Notes under the pieces: generated by a model
Databases searched by the model: none
Seen by the model: the letters and a program-made list of their open reading frames with translations, nothing else
What the model was told of the DNA's origin: nothing
Shown here: positions 24,906-34,088 of the stretch, piece by piece
Layout of the letters: each line of letters opens with the position of its first letter
Position numbering within the stretch: position 1 is the stretch's first letter
Position numbers and translations under genes: made by a program
Assembly: GCF_000702305.1 (NCBI RefSeq)
Contig: NZ_JNLC01000018.1
Coordinates: 1-64,000, forward strand
Direction of reading: 5' to 3'
Source: Allobosea sp. 117
GTDB lineage: Bacteria; Pseudomonadota; Alphaproteobacteria; Rhizobiales; Xanthobacteraceae
Length of the DNA: 64,000 nt

Positions 24906-25892
24906 ATGAGCAACCTGCACCGTCGCGATCTCATGGTGGGCGCCGCCCTTCTCCCGGCCGTGGGCGCGCTCGAATTCGGCGCCGTCGCAAAAGCCCAGGC
25001 TTCCCAACCGCCCATGGGTCAGCAGGTGCCGAGCATCTACCGCTACAAGGTCGGCGGCATCGAGGCGACCGCCGTCAATGACGGCGTGCGCACCTTCCCG
25101 CTCGCCGACGGCTTCGTGAAGAACGCGACGCTCGATCAGGTCAACGGCGCGCTGGAGGCCGCCTTCCTGCCGAAGGGCCAGATGAGCATCCAGTTCAACC
25201 CGCTGCTGCTCAACACCGGCGGCAAGCTGGTGCTGATCGACACCGGCAACGGCCCGCAGAGCGGCAATGCGACGGTCGGCCGCCTGCCGGCCAATCTCGC
25301 CTGGGCGGGCGTGAAGCCGGCCGACATCGACATCGTCATCATCTCCCACTTCCACGGCGACCACATCAACGGCCTGCGCTCGGACGACGGCGGCTTCGCC
25401 TTCCCGAACGCCGAGGTGCTGGTGCCGACGCCGGAATGGGCGTTCTGGATGGACGAGGGCGAGATGAGCCGCGCCCCCGAGGGGTTGCAGGCGAACTTCA
25501 AGAACGTGCGCCGCGTCTTCAAGGATATCGACAGCCGCGTGAAGAAATATGAGTGGGACAAGGAGATCGCGCCGGGCGTGACCTCGGTCGCTGCTCCCGG
25601 TCACACGCCTGGCCACACCGCCTTCGTGGTTGCCTCGGAAGGCGGTAAGCTGTTCGTCCAGTCCGACGTCACCAACCACCCGGCGTTGTTCGCGGTGAAT
25701 CCGGAATGGCGGGTGCAGTACGACATGGACGCGGACAAGGCGATCGAGACCCGCCGCAAGGTCTACGACATGGTGGCAGCCGAGCGGCTGCAGATCACCG
25801 GTTTCCACTATCCCTTCCCCTCGACCGGCTTTGTCGAGAAGGACGGGGCGGGCTACCGGGTCGTGCCGGCCGTCTGGAATCCGGTCCTGTAG
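24906..25892 (+). CDS. Exported MBL-fold metallo-hydrolase
   Basis: 328 residues. A Tat signal (LHRRDLMVGAALL, residues 4-16) is followed by a metallo-beta-lactamase fold with zinc motif SHFHGDHING (H148, H150, D152, H153), third ligand in APGHTPGHTAFVV and D in FVQSDVTNHP. The layout resembles periplasmic lactonase/quorum-quenching type and alkylsulfatase-unrelated MBL proteins; the substrate is unknown. It has GAAGAGGAA before the ATG. A cupin gene follows 13 bases after the stop and is probably co-transcribed. Confidence 0.88.
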   Translation: MSNLHRRDLMVGAALLPAVGALEFGAVAKAQASQPPMGQQVPSIYRYKVGGIEATAVNDGVRTFPLADGFVKNATLDQVNGALEAAFLPKGQMSIQFNPLLLNTGGKLVLIDTGNGPQSGNATVGRLPANLAWAGVKPADIDIVIISHFHGDHINGLRSDDGGFAFPNAEVLVPTPEWAFWMDEGEMSRAPEGLQANFKNVRRVFKDIDSRVKKYEWDKEIAPGVTSVAAPGHTPGHTAFVVASEGGKLFVQSDVTNHPALFAVNPEWRVQYDMDADKAIETRRKVYDMVAAERLQITGFHYPFPSTGFVEKDGAGYRVVPAVWNPVL

Positions 25893-25905
25893 TTCGCGCG
25901 CCGGC

Positions 25906-26250
25906 ATGGACGGCAACCTGCTCGACGGGCTTCCCCCGCTCGCATCGGATGGCGAGGCGCTGGAGGATATCCTCGCCTTGCCGGGCACCCGCATCGAGCG
26001 GATCGTCTCCACCGGCCAGTCGAGCCCGCCCGGCTTCTGGTATGACCAGCCGATCGCCGAATGGGTGCTGCTGGTCGCCGGCGCGGCGCGGCTGCGCTTC
26101 GAGGACGAGCACGACGCCCGCACGCTGAAGCCGGGCGACCACGTCTTCATCGCCCCACATCGCCGGCATCGTGTCGAGGCGACCGACCCGTCGATGCACA
26201 CGGTCTGGCTGGTGGTCTGGATCGGCGACGTGCCCTCCGCTTCGGCGTGA
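25906..26250 (+). CDS. Small cupin-domain protein
   Basis: A 114-residue single cupin. The metal-site motifs are partly visible: EWVLLVAGAARLRFEDE (motif 1 region) and LKPGDHVFIAPHRRHRVE (motif 2), with H residues near 88-95. The same protein type often appears beside metabolic enzymes with no assigned role. ATG 25906 is chosen over an upstream in-frame ATG that lies inside the MBL gene. Confidence 0.8.
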   Translation: MDGNLLDGLPPLASDGEALEDILALPGTRIERIVSTGQSSPPGFWYDQPIAEWVLLVAGAARLRFEDEHDARTLKPGDHVFIAPHRRHRVEATDPSMHTVWLVVWIGDVPSASA

Positions 26251-26353
26251 GGGACGTGTCTCGGCAGACCATGCACGCGAAGCGCTCGGCGTTGGCTTGG
26301 CCGGCGAAGCGGATTATGTCTGCGCGAATCCCGCCGTGCCAACCGGATGCACC

Positions 26354-26617
26354 ATGACCGACACGTTCCCCGCCACCCTGCCCGACCGCCTCTCGACCGA
26401 CCCTCGGAGCCCGTTCCACGACGCCGAGCTTCTGGAGCGAGGCATAGGCATCCGCTTCAACGGCGCCGAGAAGACCAATGTCGAGGAATATTGCGTCAGC
26501 GAGGGCTGGATCCGCGTCGCCGTCGGCAAGGCCCGCGACCGCGCCGGCAACCCGATGACCATGAAGCTGAAAGGGACGGTCGAACCCTATCTGCGTTCGC
26601 CCGGACAGACGGGCTGA
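26354..26617 (+). CDS. DUF3297 family protein
   Basis: An 87-residue cytoplasmic protein of a conserved proteobacterial family of unknown function. Characteristic segments are LPDRLSTDPRSPFHDAELL, GIRFNGAEKTNVEEYCVSEG and GNPMTMKLKGTVEPY. Start ATG 26354. It is followed 10 bases later by the convergent cutA gene. Confidence 0.85.
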   Translation: MTDTFPATLPDRLSTDPRSPFHDAELLERGIGIRFNGAEKTNVEEYCVSEGWIRVAVGKARDRAGNPMTMKLKGTVEPYLRSPGQTG

Positions 26618-26627
26618 GCGGCGAAGG

Positions 26628-26957
26628 CTACTCCTCCGTCTCGGCGTCGATCCACTGGAGGTAGCCGGGATCGCCGCCGGTGACGGGCAGGAACATCACT
26701 GCCGGCGTCTCGTAGGGATGGCGCGCCCTCACCGCCTGCGCCACCGGCTCGGCGAGGTCGGCGCGGGTCTTGAACAGCATCACCACCTCCTCGGCGCGCT
26801 CGATCTCGCCCTGCCAGCGATAGAGCGAGACCATGCCGGGCAGGATGTTGACGCAGGCGGCGAGCCCGTCGGCGACGATGGCCCGGCCGGCCGCTTCGGC
26901 CTCGACGCCGGACGGCCACGTCGTATAGACGACGACTGTGCTATATCCCTGCGCCAT
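26628..26957 (-). CDS. cutA: Divalent cation tolerance protein CutA
   Basis: A 109-residue trimeric ferredoxin-like-fold protein, cytoplasmic. Motifs seen are [37 protein letters not shown] and [13 protein letters not shown], all conserved in CutA1. The family binds copper in vitro, but its cell role is unsettled. It is divergent from nadK, with 29 bases between the starts. Confidence 0.93.
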   Translation of the reverse strand: MAQGYSTVVVYTTWPSGVEAEAAGRAIVADGLAACVNILPGMVSLYRWQGEIERAEEVVMLFKTRADLAEPVAQAVRARHPYETPAVMFLPVTGGDPGYLQWIDAETEE

Positions 26958-26986
26958 CGCCCTTCCTCCATGTCCGGCCGATCCGC

Positions 26987-27814
26987 ATGAACGAAGCCGC
27001 CCGACCCGATCTCGCCGCGACCGGCCTGCGCCGGCCTGATTCTGAGCCGGCCTATGATCGCATCGCTTTCGTCGCGAGCGAAGCGGCCGATGCGGTCGAG
27101 GCGCGCGCGATCCTTGTGGCGCGCTACGGTAGCGTGGCGCCGGAGGACGCCAATGTCGTGGTCGCGCTCGGCGGCGACGGCTTCATGCTGCAGACCCTGC
27201 ATCGCTTCCGCGACACCGGCACGCCAATCTACGGCATGAACCGCGGCTCGGTGGGGTTCCTGATGAACAGCTACCGCGTCGATCGCCTGCACGAACGCAT
27301 CGCCAGCGCCCAGCGCGTCGTCATCCATCCTTTGATGATGGAGGCGACCGACGCCAATGGCCGTCTGCACCGCGCCCCCGCGATCAACGAGGTGTCACTG
27401 ATCCGCCAGTCCTATCAGGCTTCCAAGCTCCGGATCGCCATCGACGGCAAGGTGCGGCTGGAGGAGCTCATCTGCGACGGCGTGCTCATCGCCACCCCGG
27501 CCGGCTCGACCGCCTACAACCTCTCGGCGCAGGGTCCGATCCTGCCGATCGGCACGCCGCTGCTCGCCATCACCCCGATCTCGGCCTTCCGTCCCCGCCG
27601 CTGGCGCGGCGCGCTGGTGCCGGACCGCGCTCATGTCGAGGTCACGGTGCTGGAAGCGGAGAAACGGCCGGTGAACGCCACCGCCGACCATTTCCAGGTG
27701 CTGAACGTGGTGAACGTGTCCGCGCGGCTCGACCCGACCTCGTCGATGACCATGCTGTTCGACCCCGACCACTCGATCGACGAACGCATCCTGCGCGAGC
27801 AGTTCGACTACTGA
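26987..27814 (+). CDS. nadK: NAD kinase
   Basis: Phosphorylates NAD to NADP in the cytoplasm. 275 residues. Motifs: [11 protein letters not shown] (GGDG nucleotide site), [11 protein letters not shown], the catalytic-site [20 protein letters not shown], and the C-terminal DGVxV-type strand region. The N-terminus is about 15 residues longer than in many homologues, so a later start is possible, but no better ribosome site was found. Single gene. Confidence 0.95.
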   Translation: MNEAARPDLAATGLRRPDSEPAYDRIAFVASEAADAVEARAILVARYGSVAPEDANVVVALGGDGFMLQTLHRFRDTGTPIYGMNRGSVGFLMNSYRVDRLHERIASAQRVVIHPLMMEATDANGRLHRAPAINEVSLIRQSYQASKLRIAIDGKVRLEELICDGVLIATPAGSTAYNLSAQGPILPIGTPLLAITPISAFRPRRWRGALVPDRAHVEVTVLEAEKRPVNATADHFQVLNVVNVSARLDPTSSMTMLFDPDHSIDERILREQFDY

Positions 27815-27827
27815 CGCCCCGCCGGAC

Positions 27828-29060
27828 TCACGCCGCCAGCTCGGTCACCAGCACATCCGCCGTCTCATCGGCGGGTTCAACCCGAATAACCGGGTCGACA
27901 TCGGCCACCAGCCCGGCTTCCAGCGCGCGGGCCTCCTCGCGGGCGGCCTCCATCTGCCAGCGCCTGAGCGCCGCGAGCAGGTGGCCGAGCTCCTCGCGCG
28001 CGGGCTGCTTGGCATATTCCTCCAGCACGCGCTCGACGATGCGCCGCTTGAGGCCGGAGGGCTGCGTGCGATCATCGAGGTAGTTCTCGCGCTGCACCAC
28101 CTGCAGCGCGGTGCGGAAGGCGAGATAGGCCCCGCGCGGCAGGCCGACCTTGTCGTAGAGCGCGCGGAACGCGCCGCCGGAACGGTCCGCTGCCAGCGCC
28201 GCCACCTTCGCCGTCGGCAGGCCGGAAAGCAGCGACACCGCTTCGAGGAACAGCCGCACATGGCCGGAGAGCAGCGAGCGCAGCACCAGGCCAGGCGTGA
28301 GCTGGCCCTTGCCGCGCAGATGCTCGACGAGGGCGCGCAGCTCGCCCGTGGCGCGGTCCTCGGCGAGCACCACAGTCGCCTTCTCGCAGGCCTCGCGGCT
28401 GACCCGCGCCGCCTGCTCCGGCGGCAGCCACTCGCACTGCACGACGAAGGCGGAGAGCGTGTCGGCGACCGAGCGGATCAGCGCCTGATGCGCCTCGGCG
28501 GGCAGATCGGACCGCGCGAGCAGCGCCTCGCGCAGCGCCGGCAGATGGCCGAACCGCGCCACGATCCGGCCGAGCGCAAAGCCCGGCACGTCGGCGCCGG
28601 CATTCTCGATCAGCGTGAGGCAGGCCTCCGAGCAGCCGGATTCGGCGATCGCGGCGGCGACCGGCGCCGGCAGCCGCTCGCGCGCGGCGATGGCCGACTG
28701 GCGCAGCGGGTTCGCCTCGGCGAGCATCTCGACGAGCTCGCCGTCGCTCAGCACTGGCGAGCGCGAGAGCACGATGGCGCCGATCTCCCCCGGTTCGTTG
28801 GCCAGCGCCAGGATGACGCCCACCGGCGCCCGGCGATGCTCGGCGAAGGCGTCGGCGAGGGCGAGCCGCACCAGCGGCGAGGGATCGTCGAGCAGAATGA
28901 GCAGCGCCGCCTCGGCGGCCTGCCGGTCGTCCATGTCGAGATCGGAATAGAGATAGGCCCGCGCCAATGCGCTGGTGGCGTCCGCCCGCTCGCCGGCCGG
29001 AGCCGTTTTCACCCAGCGCAGAAAATGCCGCACGATCATGATGGAAACCCGCGCATCCAT
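27828..29060 (-). CDS. DUF2336 domain-containing protein
   Basis: A 410-residue, alpha-helical, HEAT-like repeat protein of an alphaproteobacterial family with no settled function. Helical repeats such as LLILLDDPSPLVRLALADAF near residue 50 start the domain; the C-terminal half contains GLPTAKVAALAADRSGGAFRALYDKVGLP, typical of the family (here quoted only as its first and last parts in the protein, residues about 287-315). Single gene; a CtrA-like sequence lies just upstream (29088-29102). Confidence 0.82.
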   Translation of the reverse strand: MDARVSIMIVRHFLRWVKTAPAGERADATSALARAYLYSDLDMDDRQAAEAALLILLDDPSPLVRLALADAFAEHRRAPVGVILALANEPGEIGAIVLSRSPVLSDGELVEMLAEANPLRQSAIAARERLPAPVAAAIAESGCSEACLTLIENAGADVPGFALGRIVARFGHLPALREALLARSDLPAEAHQALIRSVADTLSAFVVQCEWLPPEQAARVSREACEKATVVLAEDRATGELRALVEHLRGKGQLTPGLVLRSLLSGHVRLFLEAVSLLSGLPTAKVAALAADRSGGAFRALYDKVGLPRGAYLAFRTALQVVQRENYLDDRTQPSGLKRRIVERVLEEYAKQPAREELGHLLAALRRWQMEAAREEARALEAGLVADVDPVIRVEPADETADVLVTELAA

Positions 29061-29087
29061 GGTCCCGTCAAGGATGCACGAGCGGCA

Positions 29088-29102
29088 TTAAGAAACCGTT
29101 GA
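29088..29102. promoter_or_regulatory. CtrA-like site upstream of the DUF2336 gene
   Basis: TTAA-N7-TTGA, one mismatch from the CtrA consensus TTAA-N7-TTAA, located 28 bases before the ATG of the DUF2336 gene. Short motif; weak alone. Confidence 0.25.
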
Positions 29103-29132
29103 CCATAATCGGCGACACGGCCGCCGCGCCCG

Positions 29133-30287
29133 TCATTCGGTGTCGTTGAGGTTCATCTCGCCGGCGGGAACCTCTCCAGAGGTGCCGTCGAAGGAAGGCT
29201 GGGCGCTCTTCGGCGCCGCCTGCGCGTTCATTTGCACCTCGACCTCGGTGTCCTTGCCCGATTCGACGACGAACTCCTTGGTGTAGGTCTTGCCATCGTG
29301 GCGCGCGATCACCGCATATTCGCCTTCGGCCAGCACGAACACCGGGAAGGCGCCGGTCGCTTCCTTGATGGTGTCGCCGCCCGGCGTCAGCACCGACCAT
29401 TGCGTGTCCGGCAGCGCTGTGCCGCCGACGCCCTGCACCAGCTTAAGGGTGATCTCCGCCGCCCGGTGATGGATGACCGCGTCGGTGAGCTTGCCCGGCT
29501 GGACGTTGAGGTCCGCCTGGATGACGGCGTTGCCCTCTCCATAGGTGGAGACGACGTGGTAGGTGCCGGAGGGCAGCACGACCAGCTGGCCGGAATTGGC
29601 GCCGCGGAAGAACGGCCGCGTCGAGGTCTTGCCCTGCAGGAAGCTGCCCTCGAAGATGTCGAAGGCAACCTTCTGAGCTGGGATCGGCTTGTCGTTCACA
29701 TCGCTCTGCAGCTTCACCGCGCCGGCCTGGATGACGAGCTGCTCGCGTCGCGAATTGGCGCCGACGATGATCTTGCGGGCCGAGCTGGCGAGGCCGTAGG
29801 ACACGTGCAGCACATAGCCGCCGGGCGACAGGAAGAACACCGGCGCCGGCTCCACCGCCTCAGCGACCAGCGGATAGGCGCCCGAGGCCTCGGCCTTGTC
29901 GGCGAAGACGCGCCAGACGAGGCCGCGCGGGATCAACCCCTCCTTCTCGCCGAACCGGGCGCTGACGCCAACCGCCGCCTTGCCGGCCGGCGGCTGCGGC
30001 AGCACGGTGTGCGGATCGCGCTCCCCCGGCCCCGCCGGCGGAAGCCCGTTCGGATTGAGGATGGTCGAGGGCGAGAATCCCGTCACCGGCGGCATGCCCG
30101 GTCCGCCGGGCGTGCCGGTGAAGGGCATCGCCTGGGCGAGATCGAAGCTGCGCACCTCCATCGCCCCGCCGGTCTCGGCCGACGCCGGCGCGGCAGCGAA
30201 CGCCACGGCGAGCGCGCAGGCCATGCTTCGGCGGAACGGGGAGAAACGACGCGAATCGCGGCGCGCAGTCATGGAGGCAGCAGACAT
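29133..30287 (-). CDS. Secreted protein with repeated beta-sandwich-like segments
   Basis: 384 residues. A long signal peptide with basic start (ARRDSRRFSPFRR) and hydrophobic core ends at PASA (about residue 37). The mature part has three or four similar segments of the form GGYVLHVSYG, GTYHVVSTYGEG and GEYAVIARHDGKTYTKEF, resembling PEGA or carboxypeptidase-regulatory-like strands. The C-terminal 40 residues are low-complexity and acidic. No enzyme motif. Function unknown; probably a periplasmic or envelope protein. Confidence 0.7.
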   Translation of the reverse strand: MSAASMTARRDSRRFSPFRRSMACALAVAFAAAPASAETGGAMEVRSFDLAQAMPFTGTPGGPGMPPVTGFSPSTILNPNGLPPAGPGERDPHTVLPQPPAGKAAVGVSARFGEKEGLIPRGLVWRVFADKAEASGAYPLVAEAVEPAPVFFLSPGGYVLHVSYGLASSARKIIVGANSRREQLVIQAGAVKLQSDVNDKPIPAQKVAFDIFEGSFLQGKTSTRPFFRGANSGQLVVLPSGTYHVVSTYGEGNAVIQADLNVQPGKLTDAVIHHRAAEITLKLVQGVGGTALPDTQWSVLTPGGDTIKEATGAFPVFVLAEGEYAVIARHDGKTYTKEFVVESGKDTEVEVQMNAQAAPKSAQPSFDGTSGEVPAGEMNLNDTE

Positions 30288-30432
30288 TTTTCCAGCGGCG
30301 TTGTCCTGTCGTGCCCGTAAACCGGGGCGAATTCAAGTCATTGGGAACAGGCGGTCCGGCGCTTGGTGCGGCGCCGGCCGCGTGCTACCGCCGCTCGGCC
30401 GGGACATATGTCGACCACCGAAGGACGAATCC

Positions 30433-30996
30433 ATGACCGATGCGCTACGCCTGCTCGAGACCCGCAAGAGCCCGAAGATCTTCGACATCACCGGTCCGGG
30501 TCCGTCGGCGGAGGAGATCGACACCCTGCTACGGATCGCCTCCCGCGTGCCGGACCACGGCAAACTCGCGCCCTGGCGCTTCGTCGTGTTCGAGGGCGAG
30601 GCCCGTGCCCGCGCGAGCGAGGCCATCGCCGCCGTGTTCCGGTCGGACAATCCGGGCGCCGACGAGGAGCGTGTCGCGGTCGAGCGCACCCGCCTCACCC
30701 GCGCGCCGCTAGTGATCGCCGTGGTCTCGAAAGCCGGCCCGCATGCGAAGATTCCCGAATGGGAGCAGCTTATGTCCGGCGCGGCGGCCTCGACGCTTCT
30801 GGTGCTCGCCGCCCACGCACTCGGCTACGCCGCGACCTGGCTCACCGAATGGTACGCCTATGATGCCCGCGTGTGCGCCGCGCTCGGGCTCGCCGAGAAC
30901 GAGCGGATCGTCGGCTTCGTGCACATCGGCACGCTCGTCCGCCCTCAGGAGGACCGGCCCCGCCCGGCCCTCGCCGACATCGTGACGAGGTTCTGA
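30433..30996 (+). CDS. Nitroreductase family protein (YdjA-like)
   Basis: A 187-residue FMN-dependent NAD(P)H oxidoreductase. Family signs are LLETRKSPKIF at the start (FMN phosphate arginine/lysine), ASRVPDHGKLAPWRFVVF (residues about 35-52) and LLVLAAHALGYAATWLTEW. Length matches the short, single-domain YdjA group. ATG 30433 follows AAGGACGA. It is followed 3 bases later by a flavin reductase-like gene; the two probably form an operon and may share flavin chemistry. Confidence 0.88.
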   Translation: MTDALRLLETRKSPKIFDITGPGPSAEEIDTLLRIASRVPDHGKLAPWRFVVFEGEARARASEAIAAVFRSDNPGADEERVAVERTRLTRAPLVIAVVSKAGPHAKIPEWEQLMSGAAASTLLVLAAHALGYAATWLTEWYAYDARVCAALGLAENERIVGFVHIGTLVRPQEDRPRPALADIVTRF

Positions 30997-30999
30997 GCC

Positions 31000-31599
31000 A
31001 TGTTCTACGAACCGGCGAAGCGGAACCACGGCCTGCCGCACAATCCCTTGAAGGCGGTGGTGGCGCCGCGCCCGATCGGCTGGATCTCCAGCCTGACGCC
31101 GGGCGGCACGGCCAACCTCGCCCCCTATTCCTTTTTCAACCTGGTGAGCGAGCAGCCGGACATCGTCGCCTTCTCCAGCACGGGGCGGAAGCACTCGGTG
31201 GCGAACATCGAGGCGACCGGCGAATTCGTCTGCAACCTCGCGACCCACGCGCTGGTGGCGCAGGTGAACCTCACCTCGAAGCCGATCCCCGCCGACGAGA
31301 GCGAGTTCGACCTCGCCGCGCTGGAGCGCGCGCCCTCGCGCCTCGTGAAGCCTCCGCGCGTCGCCGCCTCGCCCTGTGCGCTCGAATGCGTGTGGATCGA
31401 GACCATCGAGCTGAAGGGTCGCGATCGCCGTCCTGCCGGCGATTTCCTCGTGCTGGGGGAGATCGTCGGCATCCATATCGACGACGCCTTCATCGAGAAC
31501 GGCCTGTTGCGCACGGACCTGATGCAGCCGCTCGCCCGCTGCGGCTATTTCGACTATGCCTGGGTCGACGAGACGGTCTCGCTGCCGCGCCCGACCTGA
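31000..31599 (+). CDS. Flavin reductase domain (FMN-binding split barrel) protein
   Basis: 199 residues with a split-barrel flavin fold. Motifs are VVAPRPIGWISSLTPGGTANLAP split over residues 17-40, SFFNLVSEQPDIVAFS and TGEFVCNLATHALVAQVN. Such proteins bind FMN and reduce flavin or act as flavin-dependent oxidoreductases. It is translationally close (3 bases) to the nitroreductase. The substrate cannot be named. Confidence 0.88.
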   Translation: MFYEPAKRNHGLPHNPLKAVVAPRPIGWISSLTPGGTANLAPYSFFNLVSEQPDIVAFSSTGRKHSVANIEATGEFVCNLATHALVAQVNLTSKPIPADESEFDLAALERAPSRLVKPPRVAASPCALECVWIETIELKGRDRRPAGDFLVLGEIVGIHIDDAFIENGLLRTDLMQPLARCGYFDYAWVDETVSLPRPT

Positions 31600-31611
31600 G
31601 CGGAGCCGCGC

Positions 31612-32193
31612 TCACTCGCCGCGCCGACCGGCCTCGCGCAGGCGCGCGAGCCAGGCGAGGCGCTTTCTTTCGCCCATCTGCTCCACCATGCCGATCACGT
31701 CGCGCCGGGTCGGGCGGATGCCGACGAAGCCGAGCATGTTGCGCTCCAGGCACTTCACGCCATGGGCGCGATACCAGAGCGTGAACAGCCAGCCCGGCAT
31801 ACCCATGGTCACGACGATCCGCGCCGTGCGCCCCGTCAGCAGCTTCTGCGGCGTGGCGGCCTCGCGATAGGCAAAGGCGCGGCCGGGCCGCAGCACCTGC
31901 TCGAGGAAGGCCTTCAGCAGCGCCGGCATGGTCCCGAGCCAGAGCGGGAAGATGATCACAAGATGCTCGGCACGCTGGATCGCCTCCGCCGGCCCGGCAA
32001 GGCCCGGCGGCACCCCCGACGTCTCGAATTCCACCTGCGAGCGCAGGAAGGGAACATCGAGCCGGGCAAGGTCGATCCGCTCGACGCTGTGGCCCGCAGC
32101 GGCGGCGCCCTCGGCATAGGCGGCCTCCAGCGCCCGGCAATAGCGGGCCGGAACCGGGTCGGGATGGCCCTGGATGATCAGGATGCGGCGCAT
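31612..32193 (-). CDS. NAD(P)H:quinone oxidoreductase-like flavodoxin-fold protein
   Basis: A 193-residue protein. It begins MRRILIIQGHPDPVPARYCRAL (strand and FMN/FAD phosphate loop, given here up to residue 20 in effect) and has EHLVIIFPLWLGTMPALLKA followed by FLEQVLRPGRAF, typical of the NQO1/KefF group. The start at 32193 is preferred because the fold begins there. Convergent with the flavin reductase gene, 12 bases apart. Role: two-electron quinone reduction by family. Confidence 0.85.
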   Translation of the reverse strand: MRRILIIQGHPDPVPARYCRALEAAYAEGAAAAGHSVERIDLARLDVPFLRSQVEFETSGVPPGLAGPAEAIQRAEHLVIIFPLWLGTMPALLKAFLEQVLRPGRAFAYREAATPQKLLTGRTARIVVTMGMPGWLFTLWYRAHGVKCLERNMLGFVGIRPTRRDVIGMVEQMGERKRLAWLARLREAGRRGE

Positions 32194-32391
32194 CGGGGTG
32201 ACCTCGCCAATCTCACCCGGCAACGATGCCTCGCGCCGCAGCCGGCGCATTGAGGTGGATCAGCATCGGTGACGCAGCGGAAGTCATTCGGTTACCAAGA
32301 GAAATTTCAGGCGTGGCGCAACGGCCATATCGCTTTGCGTGTAGCGCGCGCTAACATTTGACGAATCGCGCCTGCGGAGGCTTTCGGAACC

Positions 32392-33105
32392 ATGCGTGAC
32401 GTCAATCGTCGTAACTTTCTTGCCGGCGTTTCCCTGGCCGGGGTCGGTCTCGGCCTCGCCGGCTGCAGCCGCACCACCAGCACGGCCAGCAACGGCCCCT
32501 CGCCCGCTCCCATCACCTCGCCGGTCTACAGCTACACCCCGGCGAATTACGGCGCGACGTCCGACCGCTTCCCGGTGCCCGCAGTGGACACCTCGAAGAT
32601 CAACCCGATGTTCCTGCGTCAGGAGGTCGCCTATGTCACGAAGGAGCCGCCGGGCACCATCGTGATCGATCCGCAGGGGAAGTTCCTCTACTACGTGCAG
32701 CCCGGCGGGCGGGCGATCCGCTACGGCGTCGGCGTCGGCAAGCAGGGCTTCGCCTGGTCCGGCACGGCGACCATCAACTCCAAGCAGGAATGGCCGGACT
32801 GGTATCCGCCGAAGGAGATGATCGAGCGTCGCCCCGACATCAAGCCGCAGCTCAGCCAGTTGCAGAGCGGCATCGGCATGCATGGCGGGCCGGGCAACCC
32901 GCTCGGCGCCCGGGCCATGTATCTCTGGCAGGACGGCAAGGACACGCTCTACCGCATCCACGGCACGGTCGAGCCCTATTCGATCGGCACCAATGTCTCG
33001 TCCGGCTGCATCCGCATGATCAACCAGGACGCCATCGACCTCTACAACCGCACGCCGACCGGCACGCGGGTGGTGGTCCTCGGCTCCGGCGCGCGCGTCT
33101 CCTGA
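32392..33105 (+). CDS. L,D-transpeptidase (YkuD domain), Tat-exported lipoprotein
   Basis: A 237-residue peptidoglycan cross-linking or lipoprotein-attaching enzyme. The N-terminus combines twin arginines (NRRNFLAG, residues 5-12) with a lipobox GLAGC at 21-25, so it is probably a Tat-routed lipoprotein. YkuD catalytic residues: H190 in YRIHGTVEP and C206 in SSGCIRMINQDAIDLY. Single gene. The ErfK/YbiS/YnhG group is the closest fit. Confidence 0.92.
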   Translation: MRDVNRRNFLAGVSLAGVGLGLAGCSRTTSTASNGPSPAPITSPVYSYTPANYGATSDRFPVPAVDTSKINPMFLRQEVAYVTKEPPGTIVIDPQGKFLYYVQPGGRAIRYGVGVGKQGFAWSGTATINSKQEWPDWYPPKEMIERRPDIKPQLSQLQSGIGMHGGPGNPLGARAMYLWQDGKDTLYRIHGTVEPYSIGTNVSSGCIRMINQDAIDLYNRTPTGTRVVVLGSGARVS

Positions 33106-33182
33106 CAGGCAGCGTCCCACCGACTTCCGTCGGGGGTTGCGGCGGCGCTGCTGCAGTGCAACCTTTGCGGGGGGAGTGAGGG

Positions 33183-33824
33183 ATGGCTGGCCGAATCATC
33201 ACGCTTGCGCAGCAGAAGGGCGGTTCGGGCAAGACCACCCTTGCCGCGCATCTGGCCGTCGCGCTCACCCGCGGGCAGGCCCGCGTCGCGCTGCTCGACT
33301 GCGACCCGCAGGGCAGCCTCGGCGAATGGTTCGAGGCCCGCGAGGAGAGCCTCGGCGAGGCCGGCACCGGCCTCGACTTCCGCACCGCCAGCGGCTGGGG
33401 CGCCCGGCGCGAGGCGCGCAGCCTCTCCCGCGACTATGACGTCGTCGTTATCGACACGCCGCCGAAATCCGACATCGAATCCCGCCCGGCCATCGAGGCG
33501 GCGAGCCTCGTCGTGGTGCCGGTGCAGCCGACCCCGATCGACCTCTGGGCGACGCAGCCGACGCTAGAGATGATCGCCAAGGAGGGCACGCCCTCGCTGT
33601 TGGTCATCAACCGCGCCGCTGCCCGCGGGGCGCTGACCGTCGAGATGAGCGAAGCGATCCGCGCGCTCGGCCACCCCGCCGCGGCCACCCAGCTCGGCAA
33701 CCGCCTCGCCTTCGCCGCCTCCATGGGCGACGGGCGCACCATCCTGGAGACCGCGCCCGGCAGCAAGGGCGCGCAGGAGATCGAGGCGCTGGCGGCCGAG
33801 ATCGCGCGCAATCTGGGCCTTTGA
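33183..33824 (+). CDS. ParA family ATPase, orphan
   Basis: A 213-residue P-loop ATPase with deviant Walker A QQKGGSGKTTLAAHLA (about 10-25), CDPQGSLGEW, VVIDTPPKS and VPVQPTPIDLWA. It is a short ParA/MinD type without an N-terminal DNA-binding domain and without an adjacent ParB, so it may position some protein cargo rather than the chromosome. It is convergent with the small protein/protease operon, 24 bases apart. A functional link to that operon is not shown. Confidence 0.88.
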   Translation: MAGRIITLAQQKGGSGKTTLAAHLAVALTRGQARVALLDCDPQGSLGEWFEAREESLGEAGTGLDFRTASGWGARREARSLSRDYDVVVIDTPPKSDIESRPAIEAASLVVVPVQPTPIDLWATQPTLEMIAKEGTPSLLVINRAAARGALTVEMSEAIRALGHPAAATQLGNRLAFAASMGDGRTILETAPGSKGAQEIEALAAEIARNLGL

Positions 33825-33848
33825 CCGCCCCCGGCTTTGGAAAGGGTT

Positions 33849-34079
33849 CTAGAACCGAGCCCGGATCTTGCCGACGACCTCATAGATGACGGGCACGCCA
33901 TCGACCGTCTTCGGCAGGTCGAGTTCCTTGGCCGGAGCGCTGCCGAGATTGACCTTCACCGCCGTGCGCCCGTCCACAAGGCTGATGCCGATGCCGGCGA
34001 GCTCGAGTCCCGGCGGCAGAATGGCCCGCAGATGCACCTTGGCATCGCGTGCGCGCTGATATCCGGCCTGATCGCTCAT
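33849..34079 (-). CDS. Small protein partner of the trypsin-like protease
   Basis: 76 residues, no signal peptide. The sequence pattern GIGISLVDGRTAVKVNL then LPKTVDGVPVIYEVVGKI resembles the N-terminal domain found in front of bacterial trypsin-like proteases of the upstream gene's type; that protease has a comparable segment (VGIIQGKKAGDVRLALRI, EIDIRYVGRI). It begins 9 bases after the protease stop, so both are in one operon. It may be a propeptide-like inhibitor or chaperone; this is inference. Confidence 0.65.
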   Translation of the reverse strand: MSDQAGYQRARDAKVHLRAILPPGLELAGIGISLVDGRTAVKVNLGSAPAKELDLPKTVDGVPVIYEVVGKIRARF

Positions 34080-34088
34080 GCCCTCAAT

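Noticed and set aside
33183-33824. Chromosome or plasmid partition locus with origin
   Set aside because: No parB, no parS-like palindromes and no DnaA boxes or repA nearby; the ParA is an orphan.
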